Shown: positions 23,442-33,375, counted from the first letter of the stretch. The stretch is 64,000 nucleotides of DNA from Heliomicrobium gestii (GCF_009877435.1 NZ_WXEX01000009.1:87518-151517); one strand, 5' to 3'. Translations and numbers: made by a program. The notes: generated by a model from the letters alone, not told the origin.

Positions 23442-25862
23442 ATGCAAAGAAAACTGGTTGCTTCCTGTACGGCAGCATTGATTTTCGTCGGTTCCTGTCT
23501 TACCCCCGTCACCATGGCCGTCGCCTCACCCGGCGAAAGCGGCGCGCCGCCACTGAGCAAGGAAGCCTCAACGCAAGGGCTTCCTCTAGAAGCACCGCGA
23601 GAGCCTGCCATCAAACGGCTGCAGTTCCTCTCCCAGTTGGCCACAGCGCTGGGAATCCAGCCCCTCTTCCCGTCAAAGGCGTCCTTCGCCGATGTTTCGC
23701 CCGGTTCCCTCGACGGCGGCGCTGTGGAGGCGCTGAACTGTCTGGGCCTGCTGTCCAACCTATCGCCGGACCGGCTGGGCGCTTCCGAGCCCATGACCCG
23801 GCAGGACGCTGCGTTGCTTCTCTGGCGCGCCTTGGGAGACAGCCAAGAATTGTACCCTGGCGACCCCTTCACAGATGAAGAGGAGATCGCTGAAGACGCC
23901 CGCTCTGCCGCTCGTTTTGCCGCTGGCAAGGGCTGGTTGGCGGCAGGGGATGGCCGATTTCGCCCACAGGACGGAGTGACCCTTTCCGAGACGGAGCGCT
24001 TGATGGAGGCGCTGCGCCAGTTCCGGAAATACCAGGCCATGCAAGCCGTCGCCGTTACATCGAAGCGTCAAGTCGGCCTTCGTCCCGATGAGACGAAAGC
24101 CGTTGAAGTCCCGCCTGGCGCGCCGGCCCAGTGGACACCGGGCAACGGGGGCGCTATCGGGTTTACGCCTGTCTTCGGTATCGACGACCTCAAGCTGGGG
24201 CGGCTGTCCGGCGATGACGGGTTTACCCTGGGACCCCAGGCGCCGCAGGGCCTCGTCACTGTCAACGCCGGCCTCGCCGCGTACCCCTTGGAGGTGGACG
24301 CCTACAATGCATCCAAGGTAAAAACGGCGTCGCCGGCCGATCAAAAGGATGCCCCGGCCTTGTCTGCGCCGATCGCGAATACAGAGTATACCGTCCAGAT
24401 CAGCCAACATGGGCCTGACCTCGCTTTTCAACAGCAAGAGACAAAACTCTACCCCGGACCCAAGGCAGGGTTGGCATCGCCCGAAGAGACCTGGACCGGC
24501 TTTCTCCGCCAGGAAGGCCGCGATGTGCTGATCGATCTGCAGCGGCTGCGCCCGGTGACTGGAGTTTCCCTGGAGTTTCAGCAAAACCTGCAACTGGGGA
24601 TCCTGATGCCCCCGTACCTGCAAGGCGCCATCTCTCCCGACGGCGTCAATTGGTATTACCTGGGCGAGGTCCGTCATCGCCTGTCGCCTTCTGATGCGAA
24701 AGCGCAGCAACGTATCCTGGCCTTGCGATTTCCGGCCGTAAATGCGCGGTACATAAAACTCAGCTTCCCTGTCGACAACTGGGCCTTTGCGCGGCGTTTG
24801 ACCGTCGAGAGCGCCCCGGCGGCGACGAAACCGGTGGTGCTGAGCCGCGATGAACGGGTGGTCAAGTCGGCCGACAATACCCTTCAGATTCCCGGCGTCA
24901 ATGACATCCTGCTCATCTACACAGGAAACTACGGAAAAGCCGGGACATGGACGAGCGATGAGTTTCTCCCTATGGTTGCTTACCGCAAGGACCAGCGCCT
25001 TCAGGGGCGGATGTTCGATACGATGCTTTTCCTCCCCTATGAGGAGACGGGCAGTGTCAAGGACAAGTGGAGCGCCTATCTGGAGGATCTCTTTGCTCCC
25101 GGCGTCCAACTGAGCGCCCTGAATGACGCCGTGGCCCAAATGAACAATGTCCTGGGAACGACAGAAAAGGAAAAGGTCATCCTCACGTTGCCCTACCCCA
25201 ACAGCCGGGAACACAACTTCGGCAGCCTGGAGAAAAAGGGACCGGTTCTCTCATTCGACGCCGCTCAAGTGGGCCGCGAGCAGGCGCTGGCGAACCGGTT
25301 GGCGGCGCAGAAGTGGTATTACGGGGAACTGGTCAACCGGTGGAATGCCGCCAAGTTCGACCATCTGGAACTGGCCGGGATCTACTGGTATGCCGAGACG
25401 ATTGACGCCAATATCCCTGACGAAACGGAACTGGTGCAGGGGGCGGCCCGCCTCGTCCGCGCCGACAAGCGCGACTTCTACTGGATCCCTTTTTATGGCG
25501 CCAACGGTTATGAAAACTGGCGCTCCTACGGGTTCGAATATGTGCTGTTGCAACCGAACTACTACGCGGAAGACAGCAAGCCCGATGAGCGAATGGACCG
25601 GACGGCGGCGCTGACCCGCAAGTACCGGCTCGGCATGGAACTGGAGATCAGCGATCAGATCTTCTATTCGCCCAGCCACTACGACACCTTCTACAAACAG
25701 CTCAACAAGGCCCACCAACTCGGCGCCGACGGTTCCATGACGAATGCCTACTACGCCGCCTCGAAGACCCTGGTCCGTGTCTGCAACAGCAGCGATCCGA
25801 AGATCCGCGCCATCTATGACGACCTGTACCGCTGGATGCGGGGGAATTATCGGCCCAAATGA
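23442..25862 (+). CDS. Secreted SLH-domain/DUF4855 protein
   Basis: 806 residues from ATG 23442, chosen because it starts a signal peptide (MQRKLVASCTAALIFVGSCLTPVTMAVA). Upstream extension would run through the transporter gene in another frame. Residues ~70-190 show an SLH-like region (FADVSPGSLDGGAVEALNCLGLLSNL... MTRQDAALLLWRAL... EDARSAARFAAGKGWLAAGDGRFRPQDGVTLSE) for cell-wall attachment. The middle ~340-480 is a beta-rich segment, perhaps F5/8-type carbohydrate binding (SPDGVNWYYLGEVRH, NARYIKLSFPVDNWAF). From ~490 to the end is the DUF4855 domain (NDILLIYTGNYGKAGTWTSDEFLPMVAY ... LAGIYWYAETI ... FYWIPFYGANG ... YVLLQPNYY), a TIM-barrel-like, glycosidase-related fold of unknown activity. 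Confidence 0.82.
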   Translation: MQRKLVASCTAALIFVGSCLTPVTMAVASPGESGAPPLSKEASTQGLPLEAPREPAIKRLQFLSQLATALGIQPLFPSKASFADVSPGSLDGGAVEALNCLGLLSNLSPDRLGASEPMTRQDAALLLWRALGDSQELYPGDPFTDEEEIAEDARSAARFAAGKGWLAAGDGRFRPQDGVTLSETERLMEALRQFRKYQAMQAVAVTSKRQVGLRPDETKAVEVPPGAPAQWTPGNGGAIGFTPVFGIDDLKLGRLSGDDGFTLGPQAPQGLVTVNAGLAAYPLEVDAYNASKVKTASPADQKDAPALSAPIANTEYTVQISQHGPDLAFQQQETKLYPGPKAGLASPEETWTGFLRQEGRDVLIDLQRLRPVTGVSLEFQQNLQLGILMPPYLQGAISPDGVNWYYLGEVRHRLSPSDAKAQQRILALRFPAVNARYIKLSFPVDNWAFARRLTVESAPAATKPVVLSRDERVVKSADNTLQIPGVNDILLIYTGNYGKAGTWTSDEFLPMVAYRKDQRLQGRMFDTMLFLPYEETGSVKDKWSAYLEDLFAPGVQLSALNDAVAQMNNVLGTTEKEKVILTLPYPNSREHNFGSLEKKGPVLSFDAAQVGREQALANRLAAQKWYYGELVNRWNAAKFDHLELAGIYWYAETIDANIPDETELVQGAARLVRADKRDFYWIPFYGANGYENWRSYGFEYVLLQPNYYAEDSKPDERMDRTAALTRKYRLGMELEISDQIFYSPSHYDTFYKQLNKAHQLGADGSMTNAYYAASKTLVRVCNSSDPKIRAIYDDLYRWMRGNYRPK

Positions 25863-25947
25863 CCGGGCAACACAAGCGTTGGATGTAGACAGGCGCGTTA
25901 GGCCGATCCGGCAAGACAGCGAAAACGAAAAAAGACAGGAAAAGCAA

Positions 25948-25995
25948 AGACCGCGATGATAGGCGAAGAGCCCGATCATCGCGGTCTGCGTTTTT
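25948..25995. terminator. Bidirectional terminator
   Basis: AGACCGCGATGAT (25948-25960) pairs with ATCATCGCGGTCT (25975-25987), followed by GCGTTTTT on the + strand; the reverse strand also runs into T-rich sequence. It serves both the DUF4855 gene and the converging NSS transporter gene. Confidence 0.88.
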
Positions 25996-26005
25996 ACGGT
26001 CGATT

Positions 26006-27373
26006 TTACAACACGCCGATGGAATGAAGGAAGACGATGATCAGCAGGGCCGGCGTCACATAGCGGGCGATAAACCGGACGACAGCGACGACGCCGGCAA
26101 TGCCGATGCGACCCTGGTTGGTCAACTCCTGCTGCCATTGGGCCTTGTCGATGACATGACCGGCGAAGAGGGCGATGAAGAGCCCCCCTAAAGGCAGCAT
26201 GATGTTGGAGGAGACGAAATCATAGAAGTCAAAAAAGCTTTTGCCAAAGAGGGTGACACCGCCGAGCAGGCCTGCGCTGTCTGCCGAGAGTGACGCCGGG
26301 ATGCCCAGCAGGACGATGACGACGGCGCAGAGGAGCACCGATGTTTTGCGGGAGAGACCCCGTTCTTCACTGAAGTAGGCCACAGGCACCTCGACAAGGG
26401 AGAGCATGGCCGTCGTGGCGGCGATGGAGGTTAATAAGAAAAAGGCGATCAACAGCGCGTTGCCGAAGGGCAGCTGGGAAAAGACGAGGGGGATGGTCAT
26501 GAAGAGCAGCCCCGGACCGGCTCCCGGTTCCATGCCGAAGGCGAAGACCGTCGGGAAGATGGCGATGCCGGCCAGCATGGAGACCAGCGTGTCCGCCATA
26601 GCCACCTTGGCGGCTGTGCCGAGCAGGTTGTTGTCTTCCGTAAAGTAACTGCTGTAGGTGATCATGGTGCCCATGCCGAGGGAGAGTTTAAAGAAAGCCA
26701 GGCCCATAGCCGTCAGGATGACGGCCCCGCTCAACTGGTTGAAGTCCACATGGAAGAGGAACTTGAGCCCTTCCGACGCGCCGGGCAGGGTGATGGCGCG
26801 GATGTCGATGATGACGATGATGAGGAACAAGAGCGGCATCAATGTCTTGGTGATCTTTTCGATTCCTTTTTTGACGCCCATCGTCAGGATCAACGAGACG
26901 ACGGCCATGACGATGACCTGCCAGAGAATCGGTGAGACAGGGTCGGTGACGACACTGCCGAACTGGGCTTTTGCCGAGTCGAGGGTGACGCCAGCGAAGT
27001 CGCCACGGAGCGCCTTGAACAGGTAGTAGTAGACCCAGCCGGCGACACAACTGTAAAAAAACATGATCAGACCCGAGGCGGCGACCCCCATGGTGCCGAT
27101 GTGTTTCCAGGGAGAGCGTGGCTTCAATTGTTCAAAGGCGCCGATGGCGTTTTTGCGAGTCTTGCGACCGATGAAGAACTCACTGGCCATGACCGGCAAA
27201 CCGACGAAGAGGATACAGAGGAAGTAGACGAGCAGGAAAGCGCCGCCGCCGTTCGCGCCGACGAGGTAAGGGAACTTCCATATATTCCCCAATCCGACGG
27301 CAGAACCGAGGGTGGCGAAGAATACAGCCAGGCCGGAAGAAAAGGTCTCACGGCTGTTGCGGGTCTGGTGCAT
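26006..27373 (-). CDS. Sodium-dependent transporter of the NSS (neurotransmitter:sodium symporter) family
   Basis: 455 residues from ATG 27373, which has GGGGGTGAT 3-4 bases upstream; a longer frame exists but is not needed. About 11-12 membrane helices. The first helix carries the family signature FFATLGSAVGLGNIWKFPYLVGANGGGAFLLVY, holding Na+ and substrate ligands of the LeuT fold. Bacterial members take up amino acids such as tryptophan, tyrosine or leucine with Na+. The substrate cannot be read here. Monocistronic, bounded by hairpins on both sides. Confidence 0.92.
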   Translation of the reverse strand: MHQTRNSRETFSSGLAVFFATLGSAVGLGNIWKFPYLVGANGGGAFLLVYFLCILFVGLPVMASEFFIGRKTRKNAIGAFEQLKPRSPWKHIGTMGVAASGLIMFFYSCVAGWVYYYLFKALRGDFAGVTLDSAKAQFGSVVTDPVSPILWQVIVMAVVSLILTMGVKKGIEKITKTLMPLLFLIIVIIDIRAITLPGASEGLKFLFHVDFNQLSGAVILTAMGLAFFKLSLGMGTMITYSSYFTEDNNLLGTAAKVAMADTLVSMLAGIAIFPTVFAFGMEPGAGPGLLFMTIPLVFSQLPFGNALLIAFFLLTSIAATTAMLSLVEVPVAYFSEERGLSRKTSVLLCAVVIVLLGIPASLSADSAGLLGGVTLFGKSFFDFYDFVSSNIMLPLGGLFIALFAGHVIDKAQWQQELTNQGRIGIAGVVAVVRFIARYVTPALLIIVFLHSIGVL

Positions 27374-27570
27374 GGGATCACCCCCTGAGTGTATTTGTGA
27401 AATAGGAAACAAGATAACTATTATTGTAATGTGAAAAAGGTGATTTCTCTGTTATTAAAAGATTGCGAAAATTTACGCGATAACAAGGATGTGGCTTTTG
27501 CCGGCGCCATGGAAGCCTAATGCTATTTTTCCCGGAATCGCAACGATGTTGCGCCCTTTTCAGCGCGATA

Positions 27571-27605
27571 AAGCCCCGGACTCCATCAAGAGTACGGGGC
27601 TTTTT
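27571..27605. terminator. Terminator-like hairpin
   Basis: AAGCCCCG...ACTC pairs with GAGT.CGGGGCTT, followed by TTTTT on the + strand; it lies 20 bases after the reverse-strand ribbon-helix-helix-like gene and upstream of the NSS transporter gene. Confidence 0.7.
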
Positions 27606-27625
27606 GCGGCATCACGATATGTTGT

Positions 27626-28192
27626 TCACTCCGGCCAATTGCCGCCGGTCAGGTGATCGCGCAGGTCAAGGAGGACACCTTCTTTGCGAGGGCCTTCACT
27701 GGATGAGCCGATCGGTTCACCGGCCCTTGCCGAGGCAACACCGAGCGTCGACGACGGGGCCGTGGCGGCCGCCGACGCAGCCATTTTTGAGGCGGTCGGT
27801 TCCGTTTCCGGAGTGTCGCCGTCACGGAACTGCCCTTTGTTCATGGCGTAAATTTGCTTTTCCAGCCGCTCCACCCGATCGGCCATCTTAAAGACGCTTT
27901 CCGTGACCCGGTTGCCGAACCCCTTCATGGCCGGAGAGACGGCTTCATCAAAGAGCTTGACGGCGACCATCGTCTTCTGGGTGATTGACATCTCAACCAC
28001 ATTGCGCACCGTCGATTTGATCATCGACTCCAATTCGGGACGAAGTTGTTCCAGGTTGTCGCGGGCGATGGCGTCATCGATCAGACGCGACAGGATCTCG
28101 GGAATCGGTTCACCCTGCAAATCGGATTGGCCTTCAAGCCAGTGGAGTCGTTCCGGTGATAGTTCCAACGTGATCTTCTTTGATTTGGTCAA
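27626..28192 (-). CDS. Putative ribbon-helix-helix protein with coiled-coil middle
   Basis: 188 residues from a TTG at 28192 with GAGAGGGG 8 bases upstream. The N-terminus KITLELSPERLHWLEGQSDLQGEPIPEILSRLIDDAI fits a strand-helix-helix (RHH/CopG-like) DNA-binding unit. Residues ~45-115 are amphipathic helices ending in VERLEKQIYAM, a possible coiled coil. The C-terminal ~70 residues are Ala/Ser/Pro-rich and probably disordered. No family is recognised with certainty. It is divergent from the germination operon with ~330 bases between them, so a regulatory link is possible but unproven. Confidence 0.5.
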   Translation of the reverse strand: MTKSKKITLELSPERLHWLEGQSDLQGEPIPEILSRLIDDAIARDNLEQLRPELESMIKSTVRNVVEMSITQKTMVAVKLFDEAVSPAMKGFGNRVTESVFKMADRVERLEKQIYAMNKGQFRDGDTPETEPTASKMAASAAATAPSSTLGVASARAGEPIGSSSEGPRKEGVLLDLRDHLTGGNWPE

Positions 28193-28526
28193 TTGGAAAA
28201 CCCCTCTCTTTGTCTCGTCCAGTCTCTTTCTCTTGGGTTTCCAGATACGTCGTGCCCTCGTTCCCATTTTACCGGAAACATTTTGGGATTGTCGAGGGAG
28301 GTCGCGCCGCCTGTGACTTCGATTCTTGCTCCATTACGGAAAGTATAACAAATAATTAACTTTCACAACAGGTGGTGTTGTTTTTCACATTCGCAAGTCC
28401 TTTTTTATTGATTATTCAGGCGATGGATTCGGTGAGGGATTCCCTGTCCGACAGGCGACGCGTTTCAATGATTTGAAGGGCATGTCGCCTTCCGCTTCGG
28501 GGAAAAGCTACTGTAGGGTGAAAGGC
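28193..28526. other. Divergent intergenic region before the germination operon
   Basis: No gene seen. AT-rich stretches at 28345-28420 are probable promoter DNA for the divergent genes. I cannot identify a sigma-G element with confidence. Confidence 0.4.
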
Positions 28527-30128
28527 ATGGTCGAAGAGAACAAACAGAGCTTTTGGAACACCTTCCTCTACAAACACCGCAAGGACGAACTGCCTCCGCC
28601 CGATGACCGCTCCGGGAAGGTCGAGCGGGCCTTGCCGGCCTCCCTGGAGGCGACGAAGGACGCATTGAAACAAGCCCTCGGCGAGCCCAAGGATCTCTTT
28701 TTTCGCCCCATCGAGAATCCGGCGCTGGGTCGCAAATTTCTCCTGGCCGCCATTGAGGGTCTCATCGACAAAAAAGAATTGGCCCTCCATGTGATTGAGC
28801 CCTTGCAGAACGCGCCGCCCCAGGACGAGTCGTCCGATATTTTTGAGGCGCTTGGAGAGACGGTCATCTCTGTCCCCAACTGGCAGAAGATCAAAACGCT
28901 CGATCAGGCCAAAAGCCAGTTGCTTGACGGCAACACGCTGCTCTTTGCCGAAGGATTGTCTTCCGGAATCGTCATCTTCAACCACCAGTACGAACACCGG
29001 ACTGTCGGCGAGCCGATCACGGAGCAGGTGATTCGCGGGCCCATTGAGGGCTTTGTCGAGGCCCTTCGCGTCAACACGGCGTTGCTGCGCAAGCACATCA
29101 AAGACGAGCGATTGCGTTTTGAATCGATGACCATCGGCCGGCGGAGCAAGACAAAGGCGGTCGTCGCCTATGTGGAGGGGATCGCCTATCCCCCCCGGAT
29201 CGACGCTGTCAAGGAGGACTTGAAAAGCCTTGACATCGACGTGGTCCATGATGTGGCCGAACTGTCGCTGCTGTTACAGAAGCGATCCTTCAACATTTTT
29301 CCGCTCAGCCTGACGAGTGAGCGCACTGACCGGGTGACGGCCGCTTTGATGGAAGGGCGCATCGCCGTCTTCATCGACAACTCGCCATCGGCCATGGTGG
29401 TGCCGGCCATCTTCATCGATTTCTGGCGCACCCCGGAGGATTACTACTATTCGCCCCTTTTGGCCACCTTTTTCCGCATTTTGCGCATGATCGTCGGCAA
29501 CCACCTGACCATGATGCTGCCGGCCTTATACATCTCCTTCACCGAGTTTCCCACGGGGATTATCGGTTCCCAGTTGATCATGAACATGGCCGCTTCCCGG
29601 GAGGGGATCGCCTTCCCCCCAACGGTGGAGGTGCTGCTCATGTTGCTCATGCTTGACATCATCCTGGAAGCGAGCCAGCGACTGCCGCGCATCGTCGGCG
29701 GCGCCGTCACGATCGTGGGTGGTCTGATCCTGGGACAGGCGGCTGTCCAGTCAAAACTGGCCTCCAATATCATCGTTATCATCGTGGCTGTGACGGCGAT
29801 CACCAACCTGACCGTGTCCAATCTATCGATGCTTCAGGCCATGCGGCTCTTGAAATACTATTTCATGATTTGGGCTGCCTTCTTTGGTGTGGTCGGTGTC
29901 GTCTTTGCCGCGACCACCGTGCTGGCCTATGTGGGATCCTTAAAATCCTATGGCGTTCCCTATCTGAGCCAGATGTCGGCCATCCATCTCCGGGACCTTA
30001 CCGATACGATCTACCTCTTTTCGCCCAAGTGGCGGACAAACCGTCCACGAACCTTTAAGGCTGAGGATGGACAACACTGGGATACCCAGTCGATGAAATA
30101 CAACGAAGACAGCATGGACGATATTTGA
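28527..30128 (+). CDS. gerAA: Spore germination receptor subunit A (GerA/SpoVAF family)
   Basis: 533 residues. ATG 28527 is preferred (AGGGTGAAAGG upstream); an ATG at 28473 is also in frame. A large hydrophilic N-terminal domain (~1-300, with GNTLLFAEGLSSGIVIFNHQYEHRTVGEPITEQVIRGPIEGFVE, the family hallmark around ExxIRGPxEGF) is followed by four to five membrane helices (FPTGIIGSQLIMNMAASREGIAFPPTVEVLLMLLMLDIILEASQRLP). It is part of the inner-membrane receptor that senses germinants in the dormant spore. First gene of the three-gene receptor operon. Confidence 0.95.
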   Translation: MVEENKQSFWNTFLYKHRKDELPPPDDRSGKVERALPASLEATKDALKQALGEPKDLFFRPIENPALGRKFLLAAIEGLIDKKELALHVIEPLQNAPPQDESSDIFEALGETVISVPNWQKIKTLDQAKSQLLDGNTLLFAEGLSSGIVIFNHQYEHRTVGEPITEQVIRGPIEGFVEALRVNTALLRKHIKDERLRFESMTIGRRSKTKAVVAYVEGIAYPPRIDAVKEDLKSLDIDVVHDVAELSLLLQKRSFNIFPLSLTSERTDRVTAALMEGRIAVFIDNSPSAMVVPAIFIDFWRTPEDYYYSPLLATFFRILRMIVGNHLTMMLPALYISFTEFPTGIIGSQLIMNMAASREGIAFPPTVEVLLMLLMLDIILEASQRLPRIVGGAVTIVGGLILGQAAVQSKLASNIIVIIVAVTAITNLTVSNLSMLQAMRLLKYYFMIWAAFFGVVGVVFAATTVLAYVGSLKSYGVPYLSQMSAIHLRDLTDTIYLFSPKWRTNRPRTFKAEDGQHWDTQSMKYNEDSMDDI

Positions 30129-30182
30129 CCGGTTTTGGCGAAGGTATGACCGGCGCCAGATCAGCCGCTTGGAGAGGGTACT

Positions 30183-31301
30183 GTGTACAAAGAAGAGATC
30201 TCCATGATCCAGATCGGACTCTTGATGGGCTCCTTTTTTGTCTCCGGGGCCGGTCTCTACTACCATGGCTTTTTGCTGCACAGCGTCACCTACAATCCCT
30301 GGCTGCCTCTCCTGTCCGGCGGGCTGTTGTCGTTGCTGCCCTCCGCTCTGGCGTGGTACTTTTGCGCCCGTTTCCCGCGAGACAACATCGTCGGGGTTGC
30401 TCAAAAGCTGGCAGGACGCTGGCTTGGCGTCGTCATCACGCTGCCGCTGGTCCTGTTTCATTGGGCCCTGCCCCTTCCCGTCTTCCGGATCGCTGCCGAA
30501 CTGCTCGTGGATGTGCATCTCAACCAGACGGCGCCGGTCGTCCTGTCCACCATCCTGCTGGCCATCGCCTGTTGGATCGCTCTCATGGGCACCGAAGTGG
30601 TGACGCGGACCAACGACGAGCACCTGGTGATCATCTTTCCGTTGACGGTGGTCATGTTTTATCTCTCCATCGCCGATATTCGCCTGGAACTGGTCCTTCC
30701 GGTGAACCAGTTTGATTTTTCCTACTGGGGCCGCCTCGATTTTTACGCTTCGCTGATGGTCTTTTTTGGCTTTAGCCTGCCCCTGTTCCTCAATGACTCC
30801 TTGGGGCATAGCAAGAAGATGTATTGGGTGATTCTCACCGTCACGATCGTCGGAATCCTCTACCTGCTGCTCACCCTTTTTTTGATCCTGGGGACGCTGG
30901 GGATGGAGATGGCCTCCAGCTTTGAGCAGCCCTTGAAAGTGAAGATGACCACCTTGCGCCAGATGGTCTTTTTTCAACGGGTCGACATCTTCTTGGTCCT
31001 TCTCTGGATGTTTCCCACGACGACGGCGATGGCGGCGATGATTGTCACCGGCGCGCGCGCGGTCGGACAGTGGTTAAACCTGACCAACTATCATCCCGTT
31101 ATCTATGTGTATTTTGTGGTCGCCTTTTTGCTCCGGTCTTGGTTCGAAGCCTTTCAACAATCCACCCAGTTTCTCCGCTGGCTCGGTCCCCTCTGGGGGA
31201 TCTTTATGATCGGCACAGTGGGGATTCTGTTGCTTCTGGCCCGCTTCCGCCGGAAAAAAACTGCGGCCTCTCGCGGAACCGGAGGGGATTGTCATGGGTA
31301 A
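30183..31301 (+). CDS. gerAB: Spore germination receptor subunit B (GerAB, permease-like)
   Basis: 372 residues from a GTG at 30183 with GGAGAGGG upstream. About ten membrane helices in an APC-type arrangement. Family features include IGLLMGSFFVSGAGLYYHGFLLHS at the start and the FPLTVVMFYLSIADIRLELVLPV segment. GerAB subunits bind the small-molecule germinant within the membrane domain. The 3' end overlaps the start of gerAC by 8 bases, indicating coupled translation. Confidence 0.92.
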   Translation: MYKEEISMIQIGLLMGSFFVSGAGLYYHGFLLHSVTYNPWLPLLSGGLLSLLPSALAWYFCARFPRDNIVGVAQKLAGRWLGVVITLPLVLFHWALPLPVFRIAAELLVDVHLNQTAPVVLSTILLAIACWIALMGTEVVTRTNDEHLVIIFPLTVVMFYLSIADIRLELVLPVNQFDFSYWGRLDFYASLMVFFGFSLPLFLNDSLGHSKKMYWVILTVTIVGILYLLLTLFLILGTLGMEMASSFEQPLKVKMTTLRQMVFFQRVDIFLVLLWMFPTTTAMAAMIVTGARAVGQWLNLTNYHPVIYVYFVVAFLLRSWFEAFQQSTQFLRWLGPLWGIFMIGTVGILLLLARFRRKKTAASRGTGGDCHG

Positions 31302-32493
31302 GCGCAAAGACATCCGGGCATTGACATTCTTATTGCTTGTTTTCGGGGCGCTGTTGACGGGTTGCCAGGATAAGATGCCCATTGAACGGCGCGCCTTGGT
31401 CATGAATATCGGCTTCGATCTCGGTGAAAAAAAAGCGTTAGCATTGATCCCGGACATCCACAATCCCAAACAGTCGGAGTCCAACACCCAGCCCGCCCCC
31501 GACAAAACAGCCGGGCCGCCGACGGTGGCGCCACGCCTGGAGGGCGAGACCATTGATGATTGCGTGGAGCATTCGAAAACCGTCTTGCCTCGCCAGTTGG
31601 ACTTTGGCTTGTCGGGGACGATTGTCATCCGAGAACGAGCCGCCCGGGAAGGTATCTTCCCATTTTTGTCTTGGAGCATGTTTCAGGCGTCGGTCCGGCA
31701 CAACGCTTACGTTTTTGTGTCGGAAACAGACCTGCAGACCTTGTTTTCCGGCAAAACCATCACCCTGGAGGGGACGCAAGGGGGGAACATCCTGGTCAGT
31801 CAATTGAACGCCGAGACGCGATCACCGGCGATCGCGCGGACCTTTCTCTGGGACGCCTACCGGACCTATCTGGACAAGACCGGCTGTATCACCGTCCCTT
31901 ACATCCGGGGGGAAGAGGGAAAGATCCGGTACATTGGCACGGCGATCTTCCACCATGACAAGATGGTCGGCGCCCTGAACGTGCCGGAAACAGCGTTGAT
32001 GACGACGATCCGGGAAGAACGGGTCCCCTTCCTCTACACTTTCCGCTTTCACGCCCCCGGCGGGAGCGAGGGAGGGAGGGATCCGCAGATGAAAGGACAG
32101 ATGAATGCCCGTGACGACAAGGTCGGCGATGTAACCGTCCGGATTCAGCAGGTGAAGAGTTCCTACCGTGTGCGCCGCGAAGGCCCTGGCCAGTATGCGG
32201 CGACGATCCGCGTCGATATGACGGGGATGCTCTCAGACGCCAACCCGCCGCAAGTTCGTTATACCATGGAGGATTTTGACGCCATGGGGGTTCAGGGGAG
32301 CCGATCGCTTGTCGATGACATGGATCGCATGCTGAAAAAAACGCAACAGATGCGGTCTGATGTGCTGCAGATCGGTCGCTTTGTCCGGCCGATCAACATC
32401 GAAGAGTGGCGAGCCTTGGACTGGCATGATGTCTTTCCCACGGTTCCGGTGACCTTCGAGGTAACGCTCCGGGTGGTTGGGGCGACACGATGA
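31294..32493 (+). CDS. gerAC: Spore germination receptor lipoprotein subunit C (Ger(x)C)
   Basis: 399 residues. Lipoprotein signal with lipobox LLTGC at residues ~19-23; lipidation is needed for GerC subunits. The body contains the family strands LVMNIGFDLGEKK, RQLDFGLSGTIVIRERAAREGIFPFL and, at the C-terminus, a RxDIxxxxxxDVFP-like segment (WRALDWHDVFPTVPVTFEVTLRV). It lies on the outer face of the inner spore membrane. Completes the operon; the germinant of this receptor is not predictable from sequence. Confidence 0.92.
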   Translation: MGKRKDIRALTFLLLVFGALLTGCQDKMPIERRALVMNIGFDLGEKKALALIPDIHNPKQSESNTQPAPDKTAGPPTVAPRLEGETIDDCVEHSKTVLPRQLDFGLSGTIVIRERAAREGIFPFLSWSMFQASVRHNAYVFVSETDLQTLFSGKTITLEGTQGGNILVSQLNAETRSPAIARTFLWDAYRTYLDKTGCITVPYIRGEEGKIRYIGTAIFHHDKMVGALNVPETALMTTIREERVPFLYTFRFHAPGGSEGGRDPQMKGQMNARDDKVGDVTVRIQQVKSSYRVRREGPGQYAATIRVDMTGMLSDANPPQVRYTMEDFDAMGVQGSRSLVDDMDRMLKKTQQMRSDVLQIGRFVRPINIEEWRALDWHDVFPTVPVTFEVTLRVVGATR

Positions 32494-32565
32494 CCGGCGG
32501 CGTACAGCGCGCGGCTCCCCTTGTTTGGCATGGCTTTTGCATGGTGGAGAAATTGTGGAATGCGC

Positions 32566-33375
32566 TCACCGGCTCAGACAGGCGCCCAGGAGCACGATGG
32601 CGGCGAGGGCGTGACCGGGACGACCGCCCGCTTGATCCATTCGCCAAGCGATCGCTTGTTGGAGGATACGAAGGGCCGGCGGCAGGGAGAATAACAGGTA
32701 GAGCGGTGGAAAGCCAAAGAAGTAGGGTAGGGGGAGCAACGCCGCTGACAGGGCGAGGACATTGCGGATAAAGCGGCGCGCTTTGGCCAAGGAAAGAGAC
32801 GGCAGGGTTCGCAGGCGCGCCCGGTCGCCTTCCAGGTCCTGCTCGTCGCTGATGATCCGTGTGGCCACGTGCAGCACGCCGACCGCCTCGGCCAATAGAA
32901 ACAGGCGGGACGAGAGATCGCCCGGCGCTCCCGCCGAACCGAGGACAAAGGCCGAGAAGACGAAGGCGAAGACCGAGAGGCCCCGTCCGATCCAGTGGCG
33001 CTCTGTGAGCCGGTGCAACGGCGGGATCGCCGCGAAGGTTGCCATCGCCGCCAGCGCCATCGCGCCCGTCCGGTCATGCAGGAACGATGCGAGCGCGACA
33101 GCTGCGATCAGGCAAATCACGCCGTAGGCGCGGACCGCTTTGACAGTGATTCTCCCGGCCGGCAAAGGACGTTCGGGGTGGTTGATCCGATCCTCCGGCA
33201 GATCTTCGATGTCGTCAAAGGCATAGACGCCAGCGGTAAAGATCATGCCGGACAAACCGGCCAAAAGGAGAGAGTGGGCCGAACCGCCTTCGATGAATCC
33301 GGCGGCGGCGGCGGTGACGCCGTAGCGCAGGGCGATAGGGGGGCGGCTCAAAATCCAAAAATCGATCCAATGCAT
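32566..33375 (-). CDS. UbiA family prenyltransferase
   Basis: 269 residues, ~8 membrane helices. Start ATG 33375 has AAAGGAGA upstream. The first Asp-rich motif is YAFDDIEDLPEDRINHPERPLPAGRIT at ~50-77 (D-x3-D-x3-D, followed by the NxPxRPLPxG tail typical of UbiA). The second is RIISDEQDLEGDRARLRTLPS at ~155-175. These bind the Mg-diphosphate of the isoprenyl donor. Substrates could be a quinone precursor, a tetrapyrrole or another acceptor; the NHPERPLPAG form also occurs in geranylgeranylglyceryl-phosphate synthase-like and chlorophyll-synthase-like members. It stands alone between gerAC and the purine permease, so context does not help. Confidence 0.85.
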   Translation of the reverse strand: MHWIDFWILSRPPIALRYGVTAAAAGFIEGGSAHSLLLAGLSGMIFTAGVYAFDDIEDLPEDRINHPERPLPAGRITVKAVRAYGVICLIAAVALASFLHDRTGAMALAAMATFAAIPPLHRLTERHWIGRGLSVFAFVFSAFVLGSAGAPGDLSSRLFLLAEAVGVLHVATRIISDEQDLEGDRARLRTLPSLSLAKARRFIRNVLALSAALLPLPYFFGFPPLYLLFSLPPALRILQQAIAWRMDQAGGRPGHALAAIVLLGACLSR

